Shown here in pieces: positions 53,918 to 62,092 of a stretch of DNA of 64,000 nucleotides. The position numbers were made by a program, and so were the translations under genes. The number at the start of each line of letters is the position of its first letter. The first letter of the stretch is position 1. The notes below the pieces were generated by a model that was not told the origin of the DNA, searched no databases, and worked only from the letters and a program-made list of their open reading frames with translations. Source of the DNA: Siderastrea siderea. Taxonomy: Eukaryota; Cnidaria; Anthozoa; Scleractinia; Rhizangiidae. The DNA lies in assembly GCA_964030785.1 (NCBI GenBank), contig OZ034972.1, positions 51,144,538 to 51,208,537 on the forward strand, given 5' to 3'.

Positions 53918-54286
53918 GGTGCTGGTGGTGCTGGTGGTGGTGGTGGTGGAGGAGGTGGTGGCGGTGGTGGTGGTGGTGGTCGTCGTGGACGACGACCGAG
54001 ACGAATACGAGGACGACGACGAAATACCCCCACTTCACCTTTGACACCTACCTCCAATCCAGTCACCCCTCGAGGATCTTGGACGTCTGGGAGTTCTGGC
54101 CGAGCCCCTCGTACCTTGCGTCAAGCGGATTTACAACGAGGTTTACGTATGATGTTACAAGATCAAGAACAATTAGCCCAAGGACGTGAAATTGCTAATG
54201 TCACCATGACCAATAGCATTGTGACCAGTTATAAACAGGGAGGAGCACCCAGCGTACAAACGTCTTCGTCCCGGGTTTCGCCATGA
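53411..54286 (+). CDS. Glycine-rich RGG-repeat protein
   Basis: 291 codons. Acidic N-terminus (MADDDDRQ), Ser/Pro-rich region, then about 80 codons of almost pure glycine with interspersed Arg (GRGGGRGG) encoded by a GGT repeat (53,755-53,990), then GRRGRRPRRIRGRRR and a Gln-rich helical C-terminus. RGG repeats bind nucleic acid and tend to phase-separate. The trinucleotide tract is unstable DNA, and its length is probably variable between copies. The stop overlaps the next start (ATGATGA). No homologue recognised. Confidence 0.7.
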
Positions 54287-54936
54287 TGAAAACCGTCGTG
54301 TCGTTATTGAATGGATCGAAACATCATGGCCTTCAATTCCCCCCGGACCTATTACAACGCATGGATTCCTTGTATGCTTTTTATCACCAACAATGGTGGT
54401 GTTATCGAAAAATGTTGAATCATTTCAAGTGGATCAATGCCTTGTTCAATGGCATGGCGTTACTCCTGATGGCTGCCGGCATGATTGCCGGACCGCTTTT
54501 GGAAAACAGTACGTTGGTGGCATGTTTGGCGGCGGTGGGGACCGTGGTCAAAGGATGGAATGATTTTAAACAATACCGATTTAAAGTGACCATGAGTCGA
54601 TTTGCGTTTACCACCTATGCGAAAGCCTTGACCGAATTGAAAACCCATGTCCGTGGTGTTCCCTTGGAGGATCTGGAAAGGTTTTTAATCAAGATGCAAA
54701 CCTTGGATGATACCATTGTGGATTTCACCCCTCCGTTACCCAAACGATGTGTGCAAGATTACCACCGTCATTTTGTGTACCAACCCGTGGAAGCCCTATG
54801 CTATGTAGACGGATGTCCTCGTCCATTGAGACCCAAAGACTATTGGACAGATAAAAAGCCGCTCCCTCCCAGCCCCACACTCTTAGAACCATGGCCTTCA
54901 AAACAAGAAAACGACGTCAAGGAGGGGGTGCTATAA
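54283..54936 (+). CDS. Two-helix membrane protein, SLATT-like
   Basis: 217 codons, starting within the previous stop. After a helical, aromatic N-terminus (FYHQQWWCYRKMLNHF) come two adjacent membrane helices (ALFNGMALLLMAAGMIAG and TLVACLAAVGTVV), then an amphipathic region (WNDFKQYRFKVTMSRFAF) and a Cys/Pro-rich tail. Two helices followed by this kind of cytoplasmic helix is the architecture of SLATT proteins, which in bacteria accompany SLOG and other nucleotide-sensing modules. The same virus also has a SLOG gene. The assignment is structural resemblance only; it could be an unrelated virion membrane protein. Confidence 0.6.
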   Translation: MMKTVVSLLNGSKHHGLQFPPDLLQRMDSLYAFYHQQWWCYRKMLNHFKWINALFNGMALLLMAAGMIAGPLLENSTLVACLAAVGTVVKGWNDFKQYRFKVTMSRFAFTTYAKALTELKTHVRGVPLEDLERFLIKMQTLDDTIVDFTPPLPKRCVQDYHRHFVYQPVEALCYVDGCPRPLRPKDYWTDKKPLPPSPTLLEPWPSKQENDVKEGVL

Positions 54937-54986
54937 AACGCACGATCCCCATAGTCAATCAACGGTATCGTCGTCGTCACCGATAA
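54891..54986 (+). CDS. Tiny basic peptide with QGGG motif
   Basis: 31 codons in another frame over the end of the preceding gene: MAFKTRKRRQGGGAIKR, then a basic end with RYRRRHR. It has the layout basic stretch, Q(R/G)GG, hydrophobic or small residue, basic tail found in the pX-like gene. The stop is four bases before the next ATG. Short, but the motif argues for reality. Confidence 0.5.
   Translation: MAFKTRKRRQGGGAIKRTIPIVNQRYRRRHR
54932..54939 (+). promoter_or_regulatory. TATA box
   Basis: TATAAAAC at the end of the SLATT-like gene, 50 bp before the ATG at 54990. Confidence 0.55.
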
Positions 54987-54989
54987 AGG

Positions 54990-55415
54990 ATGCAACGTCT
55001 TCGACGTCAATTACCGTTTTTACGGTCCATGTTACAAGAAGCCAATGGCTCCAAACGTCAAGAGTTGTTACAACATGCCAACGCCGATCAAATCAATGCT
55101 GTGAGTGAACTGGTCTTGAACTTCTTAAAAAACAAGATTCCTGTGACCCCACCCATGCTGGCTAAACTTCAACCCTATAAAAAGGTGTTACGTGATTTGG
55201 GACGTCGTCGACATTCCGTGAAAAAACGTCGTCAGTGGTTAGTCCAACAAAAAGGACGCGGGTTGTTTCAAGGACTACATCATGTCAATGTGTTCGTTAA
55301 CGTGGATGTGCCAAGACATGGAAAGACTCTTATTGGAAGCATAAATATCACCTGTTGTGACAGCTGTCGTGCATTGGAAGACCTTTGCCCCCGACCATGG
55401 ACGAGGTCTACATGA
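54990..55415 (+). CDS. Maverick-type conserved small protein
   Basis: 141 codons. The N-terminal 95 residues (LPFLRSMLQEANGSKRQELL, then FLKNKIPVTPPMLAKLQPY, then RRRHSVKKRRQWLVQQKGRGLF) match a protein I have repeatedly seen in animal Mavericks, of unknown function. It usually ends with a basic stretch and glycine motif. The last 45 residues do not resemble that family and overlap the next gene, so the true end may be altered by an indel. Confidence 0.6.
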   Translation: MQRLRRQLPFLRSMLQEANGSKRQELLQHANADQINAVSELVLNFLKNKIPVTPPMLAKLQPYKKVLRDLGRRRHSVKKRRQWLVQQKGRGLFQGLHHVNVFVNVDVPRHGKTLIGSINITCCDSCRALEDLCPRPWTRST

Positions 55416-56050
55416 TTCCCCATAAGGACTTGGAGCAACTCATTCAATATTACAAAGGAGAACTCACCGAAAATGCCTTGTTGAACAAAGCTGCTACGTT
55501 AGCCGCCAAAAAACATGTCTTGTTAGCCAACCCCCAATTACCCCCAGCCCTGGTCAATGCTCAAACCAAACCGTTGAGTCAAGAATTAACCAAGTTAACC
55601 AAACGCATTCGTCAATTTCCTGGCGGGGTGGGGGTTGGTGCACCGGGTGGACCACCCGGTGAAGAAGGCGAGGAAGAAGCCGGGGATTTGGTGACGGGAC
55701 CCGTGGAACAATGGTTGAAGCGCATGATAAAAGGCAGCCCGTCGACTCCCAAACCTCCCATTACCCCCGCAACCAAGAAAGGCAAAGGAGCAGCCACCAC
55801 CAGTAAGATTCCCATTGTCAAGAAAGGGAGTCCATCCACTAGTCGAGGGGATATACGGTCGCGTTTAGAAGCCATTCGAGAACAGCGCAAGACCTTGGAA
55901 AAAAAATTAGCCGAGAGTCCTTGGGGCAAAGGCAAACGCAAAGGCAAAGGACCCGCTCGTGAAGTGGAACGATTGAAACCTTTACCCGGTTGGGAAGATT
56001 GGGCCCGTGGCAAAAAGTTACGACGTCGATTGGATTACGACACTGAATAA
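55397..56050 (+). CDS. Maverick-type conserved protein with disordered tail
   Basis: 217 codons from the ATG at 55397, overlapping the previous frame by 19 bases. The N-terminal helical region (MDEVYMIPHKDLEQLIQYY, then ALLNKAATLAAKKH) resembles a second anonymous protein typical of animal Mavericks. The C-terminal half is Pro/Gly/Lys-rich, with GPPGEEGEEEAG and basic clusters, probably disordered and nucleic-acid binding. Function unknown. Confidence 0.6.
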   Translation: MDEVYMIPHKDLEQLIQYYKGELTENALLNKAATLAAKKHVLLANPQLPPALVNAQTKPLSQELTKLTKRIRQFPGGVGVGAPGGPPGEEGEEEAGDLVTGPVEQWLKRMIKGSPSTPKPPITPATKKGKGAATTSKIPIVKKGSPSTSRGDIRSRLEAIREQRKTLEKKLAESPWGKGKRKGKGPAREVERLKPLPGWEDWARGKKLRRRLDYDTE

Positions 56051-56052
56051 AC

Positions 56053-56412
56053 ATGCCCACCCAGAGGAGGAGAAGGGGTATCAAAAGGAAACGCACCCAA
56101 CGAGGAGGGGCCTTGGATGTACAAAAATGGATCGCGAAAACTGGCAAAGAATTTCATTGGCCCGGGTATCAGTACATGGGCCCTGGCACGCATTTGGCCA
56201 AACGTCTGAAACGTGGGGATCCCGGTATCAATCGCTTGGACCAGATTGCTAAACAACACGACATTGATTACAGCCGTGCCAAGAATTTGCAAGATAAATG
56301 GAAAGCCGATACGAAGATGATCCAAGCCATTGATCGATTACCCGGCAAGAAAACCAAGACGGAACGAGTCGTCAAAAAAATCATGCAAGCCAAGAAACGT
56401 TTGAAATTGTAA
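56053..56412 (+). CDS. Parvovirus-type phospholipase A2-like virion protein
   Basis: 119 codons, ATG two bases after the preceding stop. N-terminal basic stretch ending TQRGG, then the PLA2 core: YMGPGTHLAKRL (calcium loop) and LDQIAKQHDIDYSRA with the catalytic His-Asp pair, then a Lys-rich tail. In parvovirus VP1 this domain breaches the endosomal membrane during entry; adintoviruses are known to carry related domains. QRGG just before the domain suggests release by the viral protease. Confidence 0.8.
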   Translation: MPTQRRRRGIKRKRTQRGGALDVQKWIAKTGKEFHWPGYQYMGPGTHLAKRLKRGDPGINRLDQIAKQHDIDYSRAKNLQDKWKADTKMIQAIDRLPGKKTKTERVVKKIMQAKKRLKL

Positions 56413-56478
56413 TTTAATGACACATCCTACAGAACCCGTTGTGATGTAGACAAATTATCCACTTGTTTTTGATACAAA

Positions 56479-56484
56479 AATAAA
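56479..56484 (+). terminator. Polyadenylation signal of late genes
   Basis: AATAAA 67 bp after the PLA2-like gene; it ends the rightward late gene set. Similar signals stand at 46146 and 52557. Confidence 0.7.
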
Positions 56485-56516
56485 TCAATACAAATGTTAA
56501 AGCAGTCTCTTGTTTT

Positions 56517-56771
56517 TTAAAAACCCTCATTTAATACAGTTTCGAGCAATTGTTCGTATTCCTCGGTGGACATGTCCTCCCACAAGTCTTGGAGATCCAC
56601 ACTCCTTTCTAAAGGGTCCCCTAGGGTCGATATCATCTCGTCCAACCAGGCTATCACCTCGTCAGATAAAGCATCCTGTTCCCACACAGGGGGTTCCACG
56701 GACATCATGTCCCCCGAATCCAAATTCAGGACGGTCCAACTTTCCTCCTCTTGTTCTGGGATGTCCGGCAT
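56517..56771 (-). CDS. Acidic viral protein
   Basis: 84 codons, minus strand, very acidic (DLQDLWEDMSTEEYEQLLE), helical, no known domain. It overlaps the end of the upstream minus-strand gene by 46 bp, in a different frame. An acidic helix with bulky hydrophobics resembles transactivation domains, a weak inference. Together with 56726-57115 it forms a small unit opposite the polymerase. Confidence 0.55.
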   Translation of the reverse strand: MPDIPEQEEESWTVLNLDSGDMMSVEPPVWEQDALSDEVIAWLDEMISTLGDPLERSVDLQDLWEDMSTEEYEQLLETVLNEGF

Positions 56772-57115
56772 GGTTCAGGGGAGGAGGGCGGTACACGCGG
56801 AGGTGTCAAGGGCCTCTTAAACTGGAACCTCCAATACTCGCAACAATAATCGAGTCCTTCAATAAACCACGCGGTGGTCAGTTGGGGATAACAGCCGGGT
56901 GACCAATGTTCTTCTACTTGGGCCTCTCGTGCCGCCTGGGCTATCTGTTTCTGCCGCTCTCTTTCTTCTAACTTTTCACCAAAGCAAGTCACGCCTTCGT
57001 CAAGAACAAAGTCGGTCTTAATCTTCTTCAATACCTGCTCCACTTCTAGATCCGCTTCTAAATCCTCCTCGAACTTTTCAAACTCTATGAGTAATTGGTC
57101 TTGACAAGAGGCCAT
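56726..57115 (-). CDS. Viral protein of unknown function, opposite polymerase
   Basis: 129 codons, minus strand, starting at the ATG at 57115 because the TATA box at 57146-57153 would begin transcription after the ATG at 57130. The N-terminal half is acidic and coiled (FEKFEEDLEADLEVEQVLKK); the second part has YCCEYWRFQFKRPL and a basic end (QNKRRKVG) that could be a nuclear signal. No family recognised. Position beside the polymerase at a divergent promoter is where adintoviruses place oncogene-like accessory genes. Confidence 0.55.
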   Translation of the reverse strand: MASCQDQLLIEFEKFEEDLEADLEVEQVLKKIKTDFVLDEGVTCFGEKLEERERQKQIAQAAREAQVEEHWSPGCYPQLTTAWFIEGLDYCCEYWRFQFKRPLTPPRVPPSSPEPCRTSQNKRRKVGPS

Positions 57116-57304
57116 CTTGGGATGACTCACCTCGAGGTGCGATCTGTTTTATAGTCTCTGGGATAATTCCTCGCAATGCATCATGGCCTATCTAGGGAGG
57201 GGGGAGGGGGGTCCCCCCACCCTAGTTAGCCCACAATACTTTGCGAGGAATGACTTTTTACCCTATAAAAGCCGGACATCCACCACCAGTGAGTTCATCT
57301 GATC
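57116..57304. promoter_or_regulatory. Divergent promoter C with GC-rich palindrome
   Basis: TATAAAAC on the minus strand (57,146-57,153) and TATAAAA on the plus strand (57,264-57,270), 35 bp before the polymerase ATG. Between them the near-palindrome 57,166-57,250 has arms TTCCTCGCAATGCATCATGG and TACTTTGCGAGGAA around a core GGAGGGGGGTCCCCCC. The reverse complement matches promoter A at 43,300-43,385 closely. Confidence 0.78.
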
Positions 57305-59115
57305 ATGGCCTCTCAGCCAGAAGAAGAAGCCGAAGCAGGTCCAAGTGAGCTGACCACTGAAGAGATTTTGGCCTTGCTATGCCTAGCCACCTCGGATTCT
57401 GAGAAAGAAGAGACGGCAGCGAATTCCTCTGATGAACCTTTCTTATGCCATGAAGAGATGGCGGACAGTGACGAGGATGATTTGATCTGCCACGAAATCC
57501 TGGATGACGATGACGAGGATTGTCAACACGCCTTGGATCGCTTCGAACGCCAACGCGCATTTCAAACCAAGCTCCTTGAACAAAGTGGAGGAGGTTTAGA
57601 TGCCTCGGTGGGAACGTTTGACTTTGAACTCCAACCCTTTGTGGATCGGCAGAGTAGCCGTCTGGGAGTGCGCGAACGTCATTTCAATACCCGTTTACGT
57701 CAAACGGGGAACTTTGTCGATAGCCCCCATGTCGTACACGCTCTTCAAGAAGGATTACGACGCGCGGTGAATCAAGTGTTAACCACGACACCCAACTTGC
57801 ACGATCAAGACCGTTTGTATTTTACGCTCAGTTCCAATCGACTCACGAACAATTTCCAAGGATGGGGTTTACGTGCGGGAGAATGGCGCCAAGGCGGGGC
57901 GCGTTTGGACGCCCTCTTCAACCGTTTAGCGCAAGCCTTGAATAGCAACGAACAATTTGAAATGGACGATTCCTTTCAATTATCCATTACTCAAGTCCAT
58001 CATGCCCCTCAGGGAACCGGCAAACCTCGCCGTGGCAAACCGGGTCATCCCCCACTTCAAACCATAACCAAGACATCAAAATCGGTCATTCGCATCCACA
58101 ACAAGGATGAACTCTATTGTGCCAGAGCCCTAGTCGTCGCCAAAGCCCGGTTGGACCATCACCAGAAATGGTCCAGCATTCGACAAGGACGTAAACTCCA
58201 AAAAGAACTCGCAGTGTTGCTTCATCACGAAGCCCATGTGCCCTTCCGTCCTTGTGGCTACGATGCCTTGACCCGATTCAGTACCGCTCCTTCCCTCATC
58301 GGTTATCAGATCCTGTTGGTGGATGCCGACCGGGCTTTTCACATCACGACCTTTGGTCCCCTTCAAGACAAACAATTGATCCTGTTGCACGAGAAAGGTC
58401 ATTATGATGTCATCACCCGTTTGCCAGGATTTTTCGGGTCCAGTTACGTGTGTGCCCACTGTTGGAAACCCTATAACACAGAGGGACATCATCGATGCTC
58501 CAAACCACAATGCCGAGCCTGTTACCAAAAAGAGTGCCCTGATTTCCTGGAGGCTTACCCACGGGGTCTCAAAGCCACCCGACGTTGCCAGACTTGTCAT
58601 CGTGACTTTTTTGGTGACACCTGTTTCCAAATGCATCTCGTCAAGGACCATGCAGGCAAGCTGGCTTTCTGCCCCCAGACCACTGTTTGCTTTCGTCGAC
58701 GTCGCTGTCCAACCTGCCTCAAACTAGAAGTGGGATGGCAAGAGATTCAACGACATCGGTGCGGTTACCTGAACTGCCCTTCCTGCCACGAGTACGTGGA
58801 CGCTCAGACCCATCGTTGTTTCATTCAAAGAGCTCTCTCTCCTCAAGAGCTCCGTGAGCAGAAAAAGAAACGGAAACGTACTGGAGGCCCTCGCGCTAAA
58901 CGTAGGGCGGGCGCAGATCTTCCAAACTTACAAGCCAACGAGATGGACAAGGAAACCTTAGACGACGATAGCCCACCCCTTCACGTGTTCTTTGATATTG
59001 AGGCCATGCAACCCCATGAAAAGCATGTGCCCAATATCGTCGTCGCGGAAACCGATGAGGATGACCACCCCGTGCGTTTCCCAGGAGACCATTGTGTTCG
59101 AGATTTTAATTCTCG
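57305..59115 (+). pseudogene. Protein-primed DNA polymerase B, N-terminal part (frame breaks at its end)
   Basis: The frame opens at 57305 with an acidic leader that contains LICHE (residues 60-64), an LxCxE word. It continues through a conserved N-terminal domain (FDFELQPFVDRQSS, then FQLSITQVH) and an array of Cys/His fingers (CAHCWKPY, CRACYQKECPD, CQTCHRDFF, CPTCLKLEV, CPSCHEYVD), then exonuclease motif I (FFDIEAM). The sense of this frame ends around 59,100-59,115; the frame itself stops at 59143. Zinc fingers in front of the exonuclease are typical of Polinton polymerases. Confidence 0.85.
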
Positions 59116-60137
59116 AATGGTTGGATACCTTAACAAACAATGACAGTCGACCAGTCAATGTGCTCGCCCATAATTTTCAAGGGTATGACGGGTACTTTGT
59201 CGCTCACCAATACCACCATGACAATCGCCTCATCGAACAGCTCAGGAACGGGTGTAAACTCTTGGAAATCAAACACGATCGTCTTCGTTTCATCGATTCA
59301 TTGAGTTTCTTCCAGATGCCACTGTCCGCTTTTCCTAAAACCTTTGGATTAACGGAACTGAAAAAAGGATACTTCCCACACAAGTTTAATATCCCGGACC
59401 ACCAAACGTACGTGGGACCCATGCCTGCCCTTGATTACTACATGCCGGAAACCATGTCTCCCAAAGCCAAGCAAGCCTTGGAAACGTGGCATGAAGAGCA
59501 ACGCACCCAAAACGTACTGTTTAATTTCCAACAAGAATTAGTGACCTACTGTGAATCGGATGTACGTCTCTTGAAAGAAGGATGTTTGACATTCAAACGA
59601 TTGTTTGAAGCTCAAACGGGCTTCAATCCCTTTGACCACATCACGATTGCTTCTGCCTGCAACCGGGATTTGCGCATGAACCGCATGATTCCAAACACTC
59701 TTGCCAGTGAACCCGTGTACGGATGGCGAAACCGTGTCAACCAGTCACGGGCAGCCCTCGAATGGTTAACCTGGTGCGATCAGTCACGACGCCAAGAGAT
59801 CCTGTCCCGTGTGGATCAACTCAGCCCTGAAGGTCAGGCAGCGCACCACAGTCTCATGGCCGAGGTCTACCCAAACGGTCCGCAACCCCATTACATTCAA
59901 CATGCAGGCAATGCCGGTGAGGTGCGTATCCCTGGCGTAGGCTTCTTCGTGGATGGGTACTCCCACGACACCAACACGGTGTACGAATTTCATGGCTGTT
60001 TCTGGCACGGGTGTCCCCACTGTTATCCCATTCGGCAGGAAAAGCATCTACGCCATTGTGATCGAACCATGAAGGATGTCTACGAGAGAACCCAACAACG
60101 GATCAGACTGCTTCAAGCCTTGGGTACAACGTCATAG
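59100..60137 (+). pseudogene. DNA polymerase B, exonuclease part (second frame)
   Basis: Another frame continues the polymerase with Exo II (HNFQGYDGYF) and Exo III (YCESDVRLL), so the 3'-5' proofreading site is complete in sequence apart from the frame change. After it comes VYEFHGCFWHGCPHCY, a Vsr/restriction-endonuclease-like block often present inside Polinton polymerases. This frame stops at 60137; the polymerase sense leaves it at a G3 run near 60,123. Confidence 0.85.
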
Positions 60138-61603
60138 AAATGTGGGAATGTGAATGGGACCGTCTCAAAGACACCTCACCTGACATCCGAACGTACCTGG
60201 AGACCCTTGACTTTACAGAACCTCTCAACCCCCGTGACGCCTTCTGCGGGGGTCGTACCAATGCCGTGAAACTGTACCATCGCGTGACGCCCGGTCAACA
60301 AATACATTACATCGATGTCACCTCCTTGTACCCTTGGGTGAACAAGACGTGCGTGTACCCTAAAGGGCATCCTTCATTCATTTCCCAACCGGGGCACACG
60401 GACATCCGTCAGTACTTTGGCCTGATCCAATGCAAAATCCTACCCCCTCGTGAACTGTACCATCCAGTACTGCCTTACCGCCATGCTGGGAAACTCCTTT
60501 TTCCACTCTGTGCCACTTGTGTCAAAGAAGAAATGGACAAGCGTCCTTGGGAAAGAACTGTCATATGCGACCACAGCGATGACCAACGCACCCTGACCGG
60601 GACATGGTGTAGCCCGGAATTGTACAAAGCGGTGGAATTGGGATACGAAGTCCAGTACATCTACGAGGTCTGGCACTTTGACGAGACGTGTGAGGGACTG
60701 TTCCGAGATTACGTGAACACCTGGTTGAAAATTAAGCAAGAAGCCAGCGGGTGGCCATCCTGGATCGGTGACGACGAAACCAAACGCCAGCAATACCTTC
60801 GAGAGTACTTCGAGCATGAAGGCATCCAGTTGGAGTACGACAAAATCGAACACAACCCGGGGCTGCGTACCCTAGCTAAAATGATGCTCAATTCCATGTG
60901 GGGCAAGTTTGGACAACGCCTCAACAAGACCCAAGTCCAAGAATTTGATGACCCTCAAGCCTTCCACCGTTTTCTAGATACCAGTACTTTGGATGTACGT
61001 CACGTATCCGTTATCAATGACCAATTAGTGGAGGTGCATTACCAGTTCCAAGACGAAGACATCCCAGTGTCACCCAACCTGAACATTTTTGTGGCCTGTT
61101 TCACTACTTGTTGGGCCCGGCTCCGACTTTATGAAGCCCTTCAACTGTTGGGGGAACGTGTCTTGTACTACGACACGGACTCCGTCATCTACTGGACAGA
61201 CGAGAATCAATCTAACCCGGTCTTGGGCGATTACCTAGGCGAGTTTACGAGTGAATTGGACCCTGACGATTTCATTGTGGAATTTGTGTCAGGTAGTCCC
61301 AAGAACTATGGGTACCAACCCCAGAATGGTCACGTTGAGTGCAAGGTGAGGGGTTTCCGCCTTAATAGCGAAGGCAAAACCCAATTGAATTACAACATCA
61401 TGCGTCAGAATGTCCTGGACGAAATCCAAAAGCCACAGCAGAAACCACGGCAAACCCAAGTTGTCAAAAGCCACCAAATTGTGCGGGACCCTAAAACCTA
61501 TGAACTGTACACCTTTCCTGATTACAAACGTTACCAGTTGGTGTACGACAAGAGACTCGTGGATCCAAACACCTTCCAAACTTTTCCTTATGGATACCAA
61601 TGA
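60124..61603 (+). pseudogene. DNA polymerase B, palm and thumb part (third frame)
   Basis: The third frame carries the palm motifs: A (DVTSLYPWVNK), B (KMMLNSMWGKFGQR) and C (YYDTDSVIYW), with terminal-protein regions between A and B as in protein-primed polymerases, and SPKNYGY near the end. It stops at 61603. The polymerase replicates the linear viral genome from a protein primer. With two frame changes, the gene in this copy is not translatable as one protein; positions at short homopolymers leave room for assembly error. Confidence 0.88.
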
Positions 61604-61613
61604 GAAATGATTC

Positions 61614-61721
61614 CTAATGAGAAAAGGGTGCTTTGAAGTTTTGGACCAGCCGTTCAAAGAGGTCGTCGGAGTCTTTCTTCCCTTCGTCCTTGTTGATTTG
61701 CAAGCTTGTTGAAGAGTTCAT
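61614..61721 (-). CDS. Short peptide frame after polymerase, uncertain
   Basis: 35 codons, minus strand, ending KKDSDDLFERLVQNFKAPFSH. The composition is protein-like, and the stop stands 11 bp from the polymerase stop, tail to tail. It may be the last exon or the decayed end of a minus-strand gene whose upstream part is not recognisable. Confidence 0.25.
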   Translation of the reverse strand: MNSSTSLQINKDEGKKDSDDLFERLVQNFKAPFSH

Positions 61722-62092
61722 TGAAGGGAGCAATGGGAAAGACCTACCTTTCCTGACAACCTGTGACCACATTCCTCCTCAATCGTCCTTTGATAACCAC
61801 AGCCAAAAGAGACCTTAGTAGTTTTAGCGGCCTTCATGTCTAATCTGGCTTCCTCCTCTTCGATCATCTGACCCAACAAGCATCCTGTCCTTCTTGGTGA
61901 GAACTCATGCTGAGTGGAAGTCGCTTTGAAGATCTTTTTTTCCAACCCCAACTGGACACCTGGCCAACACTCCAACCAGTGCTTGCACCATGCTCTTCTC
62001 ATGGGACAATGGAGACCACTCGTTGCACTCCTAGCACCATGCCCTTCTTGTTCTTCTCGTTCTGACACTTTCTATCTGGACATCTGTTGGAT
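61722..62092. other. No supported gene
   Basis: A minus-strand open frame of 116 codons (61,718-62,068) covers it but has no motif. Base composition is intermediate between virus and flank. It may still belong to the viral element. Confidence 0.35.

Larger units (their letters stand above)
42401..61603. mobile_element. Integrated adintovirus / Polinton-Maverick-like virus
   Basis: A 19-kb gene-dense block carries the hallmark set of this group: retroviral-type integrase, Polinton-type capsid proteins, adenain-type protease, packaging ATPase and protein-primed family-B DNA polymerase. It also has a parvovirus-like PLA2 domain and arginine-rich virion proteins. Gene density, TATA boxes and absence of introns set it off from the flanks. 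Terminal inverted repeats and the 6-bp duplication expected of such elements were not found, so the outer limits (about 41.9 kb and beyond 61.6 kb) are open. Several genes carry stops or frameshifts, as in a decaying endogenous copy. Confidence 0.9.

Noticed and set aside
53653..54066. Long antisense poly-proline and poly-histidine frames, and a plus-strand poly-valine frame
   Set aside because: Frame shadows of the GGT repeat coding for the glycine-rich protein.
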